15,729 bases of DNA from an uncultured Planctomycetia bacterium (GTDB lineage Bacteria; Planctomycetota; UBA1135; GCA-002686595), in assembly GCA_937952135.1 (NCBI GenBank), contig CALFYL010000149.1, positions 1-15,729 on the forward strand, read 5' to 3'. Below the pieces are notes generated by a model. It saw only the letters and a list, made by a program, of their open reading frames with translations. It was not told the DNA's origin and did no database searches. This document shows, one piece after another, positions 1 to 8,400 of the stretch (its first letter is position 1; the number at the start of each line of letters is the position of its first letter). A program made the position numbers and the translations under genes.

Positions 1-9
1 GAAAGCAGG

Positions 10-39
10 CGAGGCGCTCCTGTCTCCAGGAACGCCTCG
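10..39 (+). terminator. Strong hairpin, probable terminator of an upstream gene
   Basis: Bases 10-16 (CGAGGCG) pair perfectly with 33-39 (CGCCTCG). After one C/A mismatch, 18-22 pairs with 27-31, closing on a 4-nt loop (TCTC). That is 12 paired bases, followed on the plus strand by a pyrimidine run (TCTCTCTCC) but no true T-tract. It most likely ends transcription of a plus-strand gene lying left of the window. The missing U-run makes this a moderate call. Confidence 0.5.
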
Positions 40-481
40 TCTCTCTCCACGGCAATTGGCCCCCTTCGGATCGCCCGGGACCGCGCGCGGTGTGGTCGCG
101 GCGCTGGAACCCGAGTCGACTTGTCGAGGCGCGAGGGCGGCATGCAAGTGCCACCGCTCGACTCACCAACATGTAAGAACGACATCGGGCGGCGATCCGA
201 CGGGAGAACTCGAAAAAACTTTTGCGCTGCACCGCAGGGCGCGGCGCGGGCGCTCGAACCGACGCAGTGGGCGCCTCACCGCGAGCGGCGTGCCGCGTGC
301 GGCTTGACCGGTCTGGAGGCGACCGCTAACGTCCTGCCCCGCTTGCGCCGGCGGTTGCGCCGCGCCGTGCGACTACCGCTGCCCTGGCACTGGCCCGGGC
401 GGCGCGGTCGCGGGGCGTCGGTTCACCGGCCCCGTCGGGCCCCGATCCCTTCGGGGCGAGCTGGCGCGTTGGGGACGAGAC
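40..481. other. Non-coding stretch upstream of the tRNA
   Basis: I see no gene here. The open frames through the stretch are Arg/Pro-rich, run into the tRNA, and look like chance products of high GC. The only visible landmark is an AT-rich patch at 213-223 (AAAAAACTTTT) inside otherwise very GC-rich DNA. It could be a promoter-proximal or DNA-bending element, but I find no -35/-10 pair that would support a promoter call. Confidence 0.4.
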
Positions 482-523
482 CGTGCCTTCGGGCGAGGCT
501 CGTGCCTCCGGGCGGGACTCGTG
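482..523 (+). repeat. 19-bp tandem repeat upstream of the tRNA
   Basis: Two 19-bp units lie head to tail. Unit 1 (482-500) reads CGTGCCTTCGGGCGAGGCT. Unit 2 (501-519) differs at three positions, and a partial third copy (CGTG) follows at 520-523. The array ends 13 nt before the tRNA 5' end, so it lies in the tRNA leader or promoter zone. Each unit contains a small GCC-TTC/TCC-GGGC hairpin-like core. Function unknown. Confidence 0.6.
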
Positions 524-536
524 TTTGCGCAGCGAT

Positions 537-612
537 GGCGGTGTAGCTCAGTGGTTAGAGCAGTGGCTTCATAAGCCACGTGTCGGGGGTTCAAGTCCCT
601 CCACCGCTACCA
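537..612 (+). tRNA. tRNA with CAT anticodon, probably elongator tRNA-Met
   Basis: All four cloverleaf arms can be read in 76 nt. The acceptor stem is GGCGGTG/CACCGCT (a G1-U72 wobble plus six Watson-Crick pairs). The D-arm is GCTC/GAGC, the anticodon stem GTGGC/GCCAC with loop TTCATAA, the variable loop 5 nt, and the T-arm GGGGG/CCCTC with loop TTCAAGT. Discriminator A609 and an encoded CCA (610-612) follow. The anticodon stem lacks the three G-C pairs of initiator tRNA, so this is not fMet. A CAT anticodon also occurs in the lysidine-modified tRNA-Ile2; the D-loop and T-loop resemble E. coli Ile2, while the acceptor pairs do not. Elongator Met is the more likely reading. Confidence 0.93.
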
Positions 613-723
613 CCTCGGGCGCCGACTCCGCCTGCGACGGGAGGGTCCGCCGCCCGCAGGAACGGCATGAGTTCGGCCCTCGCGGCAACGCTCGAGCGCG
701 CTTCGAACTCCAGCAGCTTGCGC

Positions 724-774
724 GAACGCGTGCGATGCGTTCCCATCCGCGTGGCGCGCCGCGACTTTTTTCTT
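724..774 (+). terminator. Possible terminator zone downstream of the tRNA
   Basis: A 6-bp inverted repeat (GAACGC 724-729, GCGTTC 737-742) is followed by a GC-rich segment containing an 8-bp palindrome (GGCGCGCC, 753-760). A T-tract then appears at 766-771, continuing as CTT. A T6 run is rare in this sequence. It could end the tRNA transcript, but the hairpin and T-run are not properly juxtaposed, so confidence is low. Confidence 0.25.
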
Positions 775-876
775 GCGCCGAGCGCGCGCGCGCCGCAAAA
801 GATCCGCCCGCGGCCCGCAGGACGGCGCGCCTTCGGCGACCGATCCGCTGCGCCGCCACGACCGTTCTCCCAGCAC

Positions 877-911
877 CGCATCGCGCAGACTCAACGCATC
901 GCGCAGACTCA
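877..911 (+). repeat. 18-bp-period tandem repeat before the acidic ORF
   Basis: The 17-base word CGCATCGCGCAGACTCA occurs at 877-893 and again at 895-911, one base apart, and is followed by further CCGCA-type echoes to about 926. If translation begins at the upstream ATG (667), it would encode a repeated RIAQTQ/RIAQTH hexapeptide. If translation begins at 955, it is non-coding. Confidence 0.6.
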
Positions 912-954
912 CCGCACCGCACCGCAGGGCCAGCGGCTGAGCTGCCACGACCAC

Positions 955-1182
955 ATGCAGATCTCCCAACTCATCTCAGGCGACGAGACGGAACTCGAGC
1001 CGCTGCTCGAGCCCGCGGCCTCGTCCGATGGCGACTACGACTACGACCTCGAGTTCGACGATGACGACGACGAGGACGACGACGACGACGATGACGACGA
1101 GGACGACGACGACGAGGACGACGTCGACGACGACGAAGAAGAAGACCGCGAGCTCTTCGAGGACGAAGAAGAGGACGAGTGA
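955..1182 (+). CDS. Small hyperacidic Asp/Glu-rich protein, function unknown
   Basis: The 75-residue product is not recognised as any named family. After a short ordinary N-terminus (MQISQLISGDETELEPLLEP) comes a 30-residue tract (35-64) in which every residue but one Val is Asp or Glu. The C-terminus is again acidic. Such tracts are disordered and in other proteins bind basic proteins or cations; any role here is inference. The start is uncertain. ATG 955 has no Shine-Dalgarno, but composition switches sharply there from Arg-rich, non-coding-like sequence to acidic. The in-frame ATG 667 (171 residues) has AGGA five bases upstream and would add a basic, Arg/Ala-rich N-terminus. It is a lone gene between the tRNA and the thiC riboswitch. 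A simple-repeat artefact of GAC/GAG triplets cannot be excluded. Confidence 0.5.
   Translation: MQISQLISGDETELEPLLEPAASSDGDYDYDLEFDDDDDEDDDDDDDDEDDDDEDDVDDDEEEDRELFEDEEEDE
1057..1146 (+). repeat. GAC/GAT/GAG trinucleotide tract
   Basis: Thirty consecutive in-frame triplets are GAC, GAT, GAG or GAA with a single GTC. The tract encodes the poly-acidic core of the small protein and is a candidate for length change by slippage. Interruptions by GAT and GAG/GAA are frequent, so it is not a pure microsatellite. Confidence 0.8.
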
Positions 1183-1440
1183 GCGTGGCGCGGGCGCGGC
1201 GCTCGCGGTGGAGCACGTCGCGCTCGGGGTGAACGCAGGAGCTGCTCCGCTCCGCTGACCCGTGGGGCGGCTCATCCAGCGCAGCGCGGGGTTCTTCCGC
1301 GTGGATTCGTCGCGAGGGTTCCTCGCGAGGGCCCCTGTTTCGCGCGGAAATTGAGCGCCCGCCCGATCGGCGCTACCGTGCCGGTGGGGAAGGCGTCGAC
1401 TCGGCGCCGGCTCCGCGACCCAACTTGCACCACCCACCCT
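1183..1440. other. Intergenic region with a hairpin, upstream of the thiC riboswitch
   Basis: No gene is seen. A perfect 7-bp hairpin (CGCGAGG 1311-1317, loop GTT, CCTCGCG 1321-1327) may end transcription of the acidic ORF; it is followed by CTGTTT at 1335-1340 but no clean T-run. The rest should hold the thiC promoter, although I could not identify convincing -35/-10 elements. Confidence 0.35.
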
Positions 1441-1567
1441 GGCTGGGGGCGTCGACCTGGGGCCCTGGACTCGATTGCGCGCTGCGTGCGAGACGAGCGG
1501 AGGGCTTCGCGTCGGCTGAGATGCACCCCTCGAACCTGATCCGGGTCATACCGGCGTAGGAAAGCTG
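1441..1567 (+). promoter_or_regulatory. TPP riboswitch (THI element) controlling thiC
   Basis: The conserved 3' core of the TPP aptamer is unmistakable. CTGAGA (1515-1520) is followed by the P2 strand ACCCC, then GAACCTGATC-CGGGTCATACCGG (P4/P5) and GCGTAGGAAAGC. The 5' half is inferred: GGGGG at 1445-1449 can pair with CCCC at 1525-1528, CGAC (1453-1456) with GTCG (1511-1514), and GGCT (1441-1444) with AGCT (1563-1566) as P1. The 5' boundary is therefore approximate and P3 is longer than usual. The family binds thiamine pyrophosphate and represses thiamine biosynthesis genes. It ends 3 nt before the thiC start, so control is most likely translational. Confidence 0.93.
1558..1562 (+). promoter_or_regulatory. 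Shine-Dalgarno of thiC, embedded in the TPP aptamer
   Basis: TAGGAA lies 7 nt before ATG 1570 and is one of very few good Shine-Dalgarno sequences in the window. It is at the same time the invariant GTAGGAAAG 3' strand of the TPP aptamer. Ligand binding, which closes P1 and orders this strand, would directly occupy the ribosome binding site. Confidence 0.75.
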
Positions 1568-1569
1568 TC

Positions 1570-3216
<1,647 letters not shown>

Positions 3217-3239
3217 ACGCGGCGGAGCGCGCGGCCGTC

Positions 3240-3255
3240 GCGGCGGTCGCGCCGC
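3240..3255. terminator. Small hairpin between convergent thiC and Nudix genes
   Basis: GCGGCG (3240-3245) pairs with CGCCGC (3250-3255) across a GTCG loop, in the 51-nt gap between the two convergent stop codons. There is no T-run on either side. It could slow transcription from both directions, but GC-rich hairpins arise easily here. Confidence 0.3.
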
Positions 3256-3267
3256 TGCGGCGAGCGC

Positions 3268-3888
3268 TCAAGGCAAGTCGGGCGCGTCGGCGCGCCGCAG
3301 ATCGAGCACCTTCGAGAGCGCGGTGATCACGAGCGCGTGGCGGATCGAGCCGCGCGCGATCTCCGCCCGCACGTCGTCGAGCGAGAGCGTGTCGATCGCG
3401 ATGTCCTCGCCGCCGTCGAGCTCCTGGCCGTGGGTCTGAGCGACGTCGAGCGCGAGCCAGTGGTGGCAGAGGTTGTTGTGAAAGGCCGGGTTCGGCTCCA
3501 CGCAGCCCAGGTAGCTCCACGTCTCGCTCGTGTAGCCCGCTTCCTCGCGCAACTCGCGCCGCGCGGCGTCGGCGTGCTGCTCGCCCGGATCCACCACGCC
3601 GCCCGGGATCTCCGTCGTCACCGACGACGTGCCGAAGCGAAACTGGCGCACGACGACGAGTCGCTTCTCGGGCGTCAGCGCGACCACGTTGCACCACTCG
3701 GGCGTCTCGAGCACGGTTCGCTTGAGCGCCGCGCCCGTCCGCGGATTGGTCAGGGTGTCGTGGCGCACCCGGCAGATCAGCAGGTCGGCCCCGTGCTCGC
3801 GCGCGAGGAGCGGCCAGGCCCGCACCGCCGCGGGTCGAGGCGTGGCGGGTCGGTCGGCGTCCGGTCGATTTGCAGCGGGTTCCTTCAT
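3268..3888 (-). CDS. Nudix hydrolase, ADP-ribose pyrophosphatase-like
   Basis: The 206-residue product has a complete Nudix box, Gx5Ex7REUxEExGU, at residues 97-119: Gly97, Glu103, Arg111-Glu112, Glu115-Glu116, Gly118. The two box glutamates bind the Mg2+ used for pyrophosphate hydrolysis. EPNPAFHNN (131-139), about 15 residues after the box, places the Pro characteristic of ADP-ribose pyrophosphatases. The substrate is therefore probably ADP-ribose or another NDP-sugar, but is not proven. The first 25 residues are Pro/Ala-rich and probably disordered. I chose ATG 3888 over the upstream TTG 3936 because a -10-like TAGACT lies 8 nt before the ATG; there is no Shine-Dalgarno. The gene converges on thiC and diverges from the EamA transporter. 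Nothing links it functionally to thiamine. Confidence 0.9.
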   Translation of the reverse strand: MKEPAANRPDADRPATPRPAAVRAWPLLAREHGADLLICRVRHDTLTNPRTGAALKRTVLETPEWCNVVALTPEKRLVVVRQFRFGTSSVTTEIPGGVVDPGEQHADAARRELREEAGYTSETWSYLGCVEPNPAFHNNLCHHWLALDVAQTHGQELDGGEDIAIDTLSLDDVRAEIARGSIRHALVITALSKVLDLRRADAPDLP

Positions 3889-3896
3889 GGCGGGCG

Positions 3897-3902
3897 AGTC
3901 TA
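3897..3902 (-). promoter_or_regulatory. -10-like TAGACT, possible leaderless promoter of the Nudix gene
   Basis: On the minus strand TAGACT (TANNNT) stands 8 nt before ATG 3888. At that spacing transcription would begin at or next to the start codon. No Shine-Dalgarno is present and no clear -35 hexamer is seen. Confidence 0.4.
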
Positions 3903-3967
3903 CGTCTCGCCGCGCGCCCTTCTGTGCGGTTCGCAAGCCTGCGATGGGAGGCGAAGGGGGCTTTCGT

Positions 3968-3973
3968 TAGCGT
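3968..3973 (+). promoter_or_regulatory. -10-like TAGCGT, possible leaderless promoter of the EamA gene
   Basis: TAGCGT lies exactly 7 nt before ATG 3981, where a -10 element for a leaderless mRNA would be expected. There is no Shine-Dalgarno at a useful distance (the GGGGG run at 3956-3960 is about 20 nt away). No convincing -35 is seen. Confidence 0.4.
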
Positions 3974-3980
3974 CCGGCGG

Positions 3981-4973
3981 ATGGACATCACGCTGAGCCC
4001 GGCGCAGATCGCCGCCCGCCGCCAGGGCGTGGTCGCGCTCCTGGTCGTCCAACTGCTCTTCGGGCTGTTCCCGGTCATCGGCAAGTACGCCTTCGCCGAC
4101 TTCTCGCCGCGCTCCGTGACGGCCTGGCGCATCGCGGTCGGCGCGCTCTCGCTGCTCTCGATCGCCTTCGCGCTGCACGGCCGCGCCGCGCTCGTGCGCC
4201 GCGGCGACCTCGGGCGCCTGTTTTTGTGCGCGCTGCTCGGCGTCGTGCTCAACATGGCGCTGTTCCTCGAAGGCCTCAAGCGTTCGACGGCCGTGAGCAC
4301 GGCGCTGCTCCTGCCGCTGATCCCCGTGTTCACCGTGCTGGTCGCGATCGCGCTGCGCCAGGAGCGCTTCGACCGCGTGCGTGCCGGCGGCATGCTGCTC
4401 GCCTTCGCCGGCGCGTCGATCTTGCTCTTCGGCCGCGGCGCCGGGCTCGACCCCGAGCACCTCACGGGCAACCTGCTCGTGATCGCCAACGAGTTCTGCT
4501 ACGCGATCTACCTCGTCATCGCGCGGCCGCTGCTCGCGCGCTATCCGCCGCTCGTCGTCGTCGCGTGGGTCTTCGGTCTCTCGGCCTGGGCCGCGCCGCT
4601 GCTCGCGCTCGGCGAAGACCCTCTGCCGAGCGGCGCTTCGCTCCAGAGCTGGTGGTCGCTCGCGTACATCGTCGTCGGACCGACGGTGCTGACGTACATG
4701 CTCAACGTCTATGCGCTGGCGCGCGTGTCGGCGTCGACGACGGCGAGCTTCATCTTCATCCAGCCGGCGATCACGGTGCTCGCGAGCCAGCTCTGGCTGC
4801 GCGAACCGCTGCCGGAAAACATGGTGCTCTCGACCGTTCTGACCTTCGCCGGTGTGTGGGTCGTCGCGCGTCGTCCAGCCGCGCGGCCGCTCGTGGCGAC
4901 GCCCGAGGTCGCGCCCGGGGTTGCGGCCGAGCCCGGCGAGCCCGTGCAGGAATCTCCGCGGCCCGCGCGCTAA
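3981..4973 (+). CDS. EamA-family (drug/metabolite transporter superfamily) permease
   Basis: The 330-residue inner-membrane protein consists almost entirely of hydrophobic helices. Two EamA repeats are visible, roughly residues 17-150 and 163-297, giving the usual ten membrane segments. Family-typical features are the first-helix FGLFPVIGKYAF, the WRIAVGALSLL second helix, the EGLKRSTAVSTALLLPLIPVF segment before helix 4, and the second-repeat FIFIQPAITVLASQLWLRE. Members export small metabolites, amino acids or drugs; the substrate cannot be read from sequence. The C-terminal 30 residues form a Pro/Glu/Ala-rich tail. ATG 3981 was chosen because it lies just before the first hydrophobic segment; an upstream extension to 3870 would overlap the divergent Nudix start. 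The thioesterase gene begins 14 nt after the stop. Confidence 0.92.
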   Translation: MDITLSPAQIAARRQGVVALLVVQLLFGLFPVIGKYAFADFSPRSVTAWRIAVGALSLLSIAFALHGRAALVRRGDLGRLFLCALLGVVLNMALFLEGLKRSTAVSTALLLPLIPVFTVLVAIALRQERFDRVRAGGMLLAFAGASILLFGRGAGLDPEHLTGNLLVIANEFCYAIYLVIARPLLARYPPLVVVAWVFGLSAWAAPLLALGEDPLPSGASLQSWWSLAYIVVGPTVLTYMLNVYALARVSASTTASFIFIQPAITVLASQLWLREPLPENMVLSTVLTFAGVWVVARRPAARPLVATPEVAPGVAAEPGEPVQESPRPAR

Positions 4974-4976
4974 CAT
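4971..4976 (+). promoter_or_regulatory. -10-like TAACAT overlapping the EamA stop codon
   Basis: TAACAT includes the TAA stop of the transporter gene and lies 11 nt before ATG 4988. It could give the thioesterase its own short-leader transcript. The close spacing of the two genes makes cotranscription equally plausible, and 11 nt is longer than the other cases. Confidence 0.25.
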
Positions 4977-4987
4977 CCGCGCCGCCC

Positions 4988-5422
4988 ATGCACGCGCCCC
5001 AGGTTCCCGAGTCCTCGCGCATCCGGTTCCGCTGCAAGGCGCGCACGCGCTGGTCCGACGAGGACAACCAGAACGTGCTCAACAACGCGGTGTACCTCAC
5101 GCTGCTCGAGGAGGCGCGCCACGCTTACTTTCAGAAGCTGGGCCTGCTCGAAGGGCGGCACTTCCCGTTCCTTCTCGCGCAGACGAACATCCGCTTCGTC
5201 GCGCCGGGCAAGGGCGGAGTCGAGGTGGAGATCGAGGTCGTGACCGCGCGTCTGGGCACGAGCTCGATCGAGCAGAGCTACCGCGTGCGCGAAGGCGCGA
5301 ACGGTCCGATCTGGTGCGAGGCGCAGGCGGTGCTCGTGATCTACGACCCCAAGGCCAAGCGCAGCGCGCCGATGGCGCCGAGCTTCCGCCAGGCGATCGA
5401 GGCCTTCGAAGGCGCGCTCTGA
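4988..5422 (+). CDS. Hotdog-fold acyl-CoA thioesterase, 4HBT/FadM-YbgC type
   Basis: The 144-residue protein matches the 4HBT thioesterase family in length and order: an N-terminal RTRWSDEDNQNVLNNAVY block, the long central helix (LEEARHAYFQKLGL), then alternating beta strands. Asp26 aligns with the catalytic Asp of the DxxG motif. Asn29 replaces the usual Gly and Asn33 occupies the position that is His in YbgC-type enzymes; NN at this point is common in the FadM-like branch. It should hydrolyse acyl-CoA or a related thioester in the cytoplasm; chain preference is unknown. It lies 14 nt after the EamA gene, suggesting an operon, and converges on the lipoprotein gene with a 21-nt gap. There is no Shine-Dalgarno; ATG 4988 gives the family-typical N-terminus. 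Confidence 0.9.
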   Translation: MHAPQVPESSRIRFRCKARTRWSDEDNQNVLNNAVYLTLLEEARHAYFQKLGLLEGRHFPFLLAQTNIRFVAPGKGGVEVEIEVVTARLGTSSIEQSYRVREGANGPIWCEAQAVLVIYDPKAKRSAPMAPSFRQAIEAFEGAL

Positions 5423-5447
5423 GCGAGCTCTGGGCTCGGCCGCTCAG
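5419..5447. terminator. Inverted repeat spanning two convergent stop codons
   Basis: CTGAGCG (5419-5425) and CGCTCAG (5441-5447) are perfect inverted repeats separated by 15 nt; a further GAGC/GCTC pair can form inside. The two arms contain the TGA stops of the thioesterase (5420-5422) and of the lipoprotein (5444-5446, minus strand). The symmetric placement fits a shared bidirectional terminator, although neither side has a T-run. Confidence 0.4.
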
Positions 5448-8400
5448 TCGTTCGGCGCGAGCCGCTCGATGAACTCGACGCCCGCGCGCGTGTTCCACTT
5501 CAGCCGCCACGCTCGGTGCTCCGGGCCGTCCGGGAACTGCTCGTCCGCGCGGTAGGGATAGCCGCTCATGCCGTGGAACGGCAGCGGCTCGACGTTGAGC
5601 GCCTGAAGCGTGTTCGGGTCGCGGTCCTTCGCCCAACCGTCGAGGAACACGAGGTAGTCGCGGCGCCAACCTTCCTCGAGCGGCGGCAACGCGGTCGCGT
5701 CGAAGTTGAGCGTGAGCGCGTCGCCCGCACCGAGGATCACGAGCTGGTCGTCGATCGCGCCGACGAGCTCCACGCACTCGCCGAAGCGCGTGTACAGGCC
5801 GGGGTGCTGGTTCCAGCGCGGCCGCTCGGCGAGCACCTTCCAGTCGAAGCGCTCGGGTTCGCGGCGCGACTTCGGCGGCAAGGGCTGGCTGAAGCCGCGC
5901 GGCCAGAGCGTCGCCGTCTTCGGCTCGAGCGAGTGGCGGCGCAACGTCGCGTCGTCGTCGTCCACCGCGAGGCGCAGCGAGTCCCAGTACAGCCGCAGCG
6001 TGCTGAACAAGCGCAGGCGCGCCGTGTCTCGCGGCAGCAGACCGGTCAGATCGATGACCATGGTCTTCGTCTTGCCGGCCGGGAAGCCGATCGGCGGGCC
6101 CGCGGGGCGCCACTCGCCGTCCTCACCCTGGAGCTGGATCATCGGCGGCACGAACTCCTGCTCGGGGTCGTAGGCGCTCGCCATGTTCACGCTCGCGTCG
6201 GTCCAATAGAACCAGCCGGTGGCGACGAGGCGCAGCTTCTTCGCCGCGCGCACGCGCTCGACGTCGAACTCGAGCTCGATCCAGTGCGGCGTCGCCAGCC
6301 CGAGGAACTGCGACGGCGCCGGCTCGAAGGGCTCGGCGTACTCGTCGTCGATCGCCGCGAGCTCGCGCGTCCAGTCCGCGCCGTCGCTACCGAGCGCCTT
6401 CGTCGGGCTCAGCGCGCCGCGCACGGTGTGCGTGTGTTCCTCGGGGAACGGCGGGAACGAGAACAGCTCGTTGGGGAAGATCTCCGTGCCGGCGGGCGAA
6501 TCGACGACGTCGAGCCGCACGCGGTCGAGGTACGTGACCTCGCGCAGCTCCTCGGTGAATTGCAGCTCGAACACGCCGTCCTTCGCGGCGAGCTGTTCGC
6601 CCTTCACGAGCACGAACTCGTCGTGGTCGGGCGGCACGAGCATGCCCGGCGCCATCGGCAGGCCGAGCGGAGTGATGCCGAGCACGTCGGAGATGAACTC
6701 GTACTCGCGGCCGTTCCAGGTGTAGAGGAAGGGGCACGAGCCGGCGAGGCCCTCCTGCTGCTCGAGCGCGCCGAGCGCGCCGCCGCCAGTGGCCGCGCGA
6801 TCGCCAAGGTCGCGCCGCAGCTCGTACTGGAACACTCCGTTGGGCCACAGCACGCGCACGATGTCCGTGCCGCTCTGCTCGCCCACGCCGAGCAGCGTGG
6901 CCTCGCCGCGCCAGAACGTGCGGCGGTAGATCGGACCCGCGCGGAGCTCGACGACGGCGCCGATGCCGCGCCGGTTGTCCTTCGTGCCGCGGAACGCGAG
7001 ACGCACCGCGTTGGCGCCGGCGAGCGAGCCGCGCTGCCACACGACACCCGCGGCGCTGGGCCAGATCGCATCCCAGGCGAGGTCGCCGTCGAGGTCTTCG
7101 ACGAGCGCCGCGGTCGCGCCGTCCGCGAGCTCGATGCGCGCGGATCGTTCGCTCGGCAGGCCGACGTCGTAGCGCACGTCGAGAGCCCCGGCGCGCGAGC
7201 CGACCACGTCCACCGCGCCGTTGAGGTCGAGGTCGACGCACCACAGCTCGCGCGAGCCCGCGAGGTCCGCGCCGGCGGGGCCCGCTACACCCGCGGCGAG
7301 CGCGCCCTCGAACTTGCGTGCGAAGGTGGTCGAGCCGCTGGCGCTCCACACGTCGGGCCGCGCGTCGGCGTTGAAGTCGGCGAGCACCGGCGCGAGCTCC
7401 GCCGCCGCGACCCCCGCGATCCAGGCGGGCTTCAGCTCGAATTTTCCGGCGCGCAGGTTGCTCGCAACCGCGATTCCACCGGCGCCGCCGAGCAGCAGAT
7501 CGACGTCCTGGTCCGTGTCGAAATCCTCGATCGCGCACCACGTGAACGAGCCGGCGCGCGGAAGACCGCTGCTCTCCGTCACGTCGACGAAGCCGCCGCC
7601 CTCCTTGCCCGCGCCGTCGTTGCGCAGCAGCGCCGAGCCGAAGGAACCCACGAACAGGAGGTCGAGGTCGCCCTCGTGATCGAAATCGAGCGCGAGGCCG
7701 TTCGCAGGCGCGGCCGGCAACCGCGGCGCCGCGAGCGAAGTCCATTCGAGCGCACCGTTCTCGCCCTTCGTCGCGCGCAAGTGCGTGAGCTGCGCGCCGC
7801 GCGCGACGAGGAAGTCCACGGTGTCGTCGTTCGCGAAGTCGTGCGCGAGCGCGAAATCAACGGGTTCGGCGAGGAGCTTGCGGCCTTCCCACGCGCCGCC
7901 GCTCCGCTGGAACGCGACCGCGAGCCCCTTCGGACCGTAGCCGACGAGGTCGAACCGGCCGTCGTTGTCGAGGTCGCGCGCGAGCAGCTTCTCCGCGCCG
8001 CCGAGCTCGGGCGCGATCGTCGCGGGCGCGGCGAACTTCAGCTCACGCGCCGCCGTTGCGGGCTTGGTTCCGCTCGGTCCCGGCCACGTGACGCGGCCCA
8101 GGTTGCCGCGCGAGTACTCCTCGGGCTTCGGCGCCTTCACGGTCAGCGCGTCGAACTGCTTGAGCAGCTCGAAGCCCTCGTCGACGCGGCTTTCCTGCAA
8201 GCGGATCAGATTGCCGAGCTTGATGAGCGCCGAGGCGTACCAACCGCCTTCGTTCTCGACGCCGTGCGCGACGATCTCGCGCAGCAAGCGTTCGGCCTCG
8301 GCGGGATCGGTCTCCTCGATCGCGCTCGCGAGGTGGATCTTCGTCGGCGTATCGGTCGGGGCCGCCGCGAGCGCCTTGCGAAAGGCCGCGGCGGCGATCT

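Noticed and set aside
121..546. A 141-codon open frame upstream of the tRNA
   Set aside because: It ends inside the tRNA, is Arg/Pro-rich without motifs, and contains the 19-bp tandem repeat; no ribosome binding site is seen.
537..612. Initiator tRNA-fMet
   Set aside because: The anticodon stem is GTGGC/GCCAC, without the three consecutive G-C pairs next to the loop, and position 1-72 is a G-U pair rather than an initiator-type C-A mismatch.
1380..1405. An earlier GGGG/GGCGTCGAC block as the 5' half of the TPP aptamer
   Set aside because: The similar block at 1445-1456 pairs better with the 3' core and gives a length nearer the family norm; the earlier copy would need an exceptionally long P3.
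3268..3888. Nudix gene as part of thiamine metabolism because it lies beside thiC
   Set aside because: It is on the opposite strand, converges on thiC, and its post-box NPAF motif points to ADP-ribose-type substrates.
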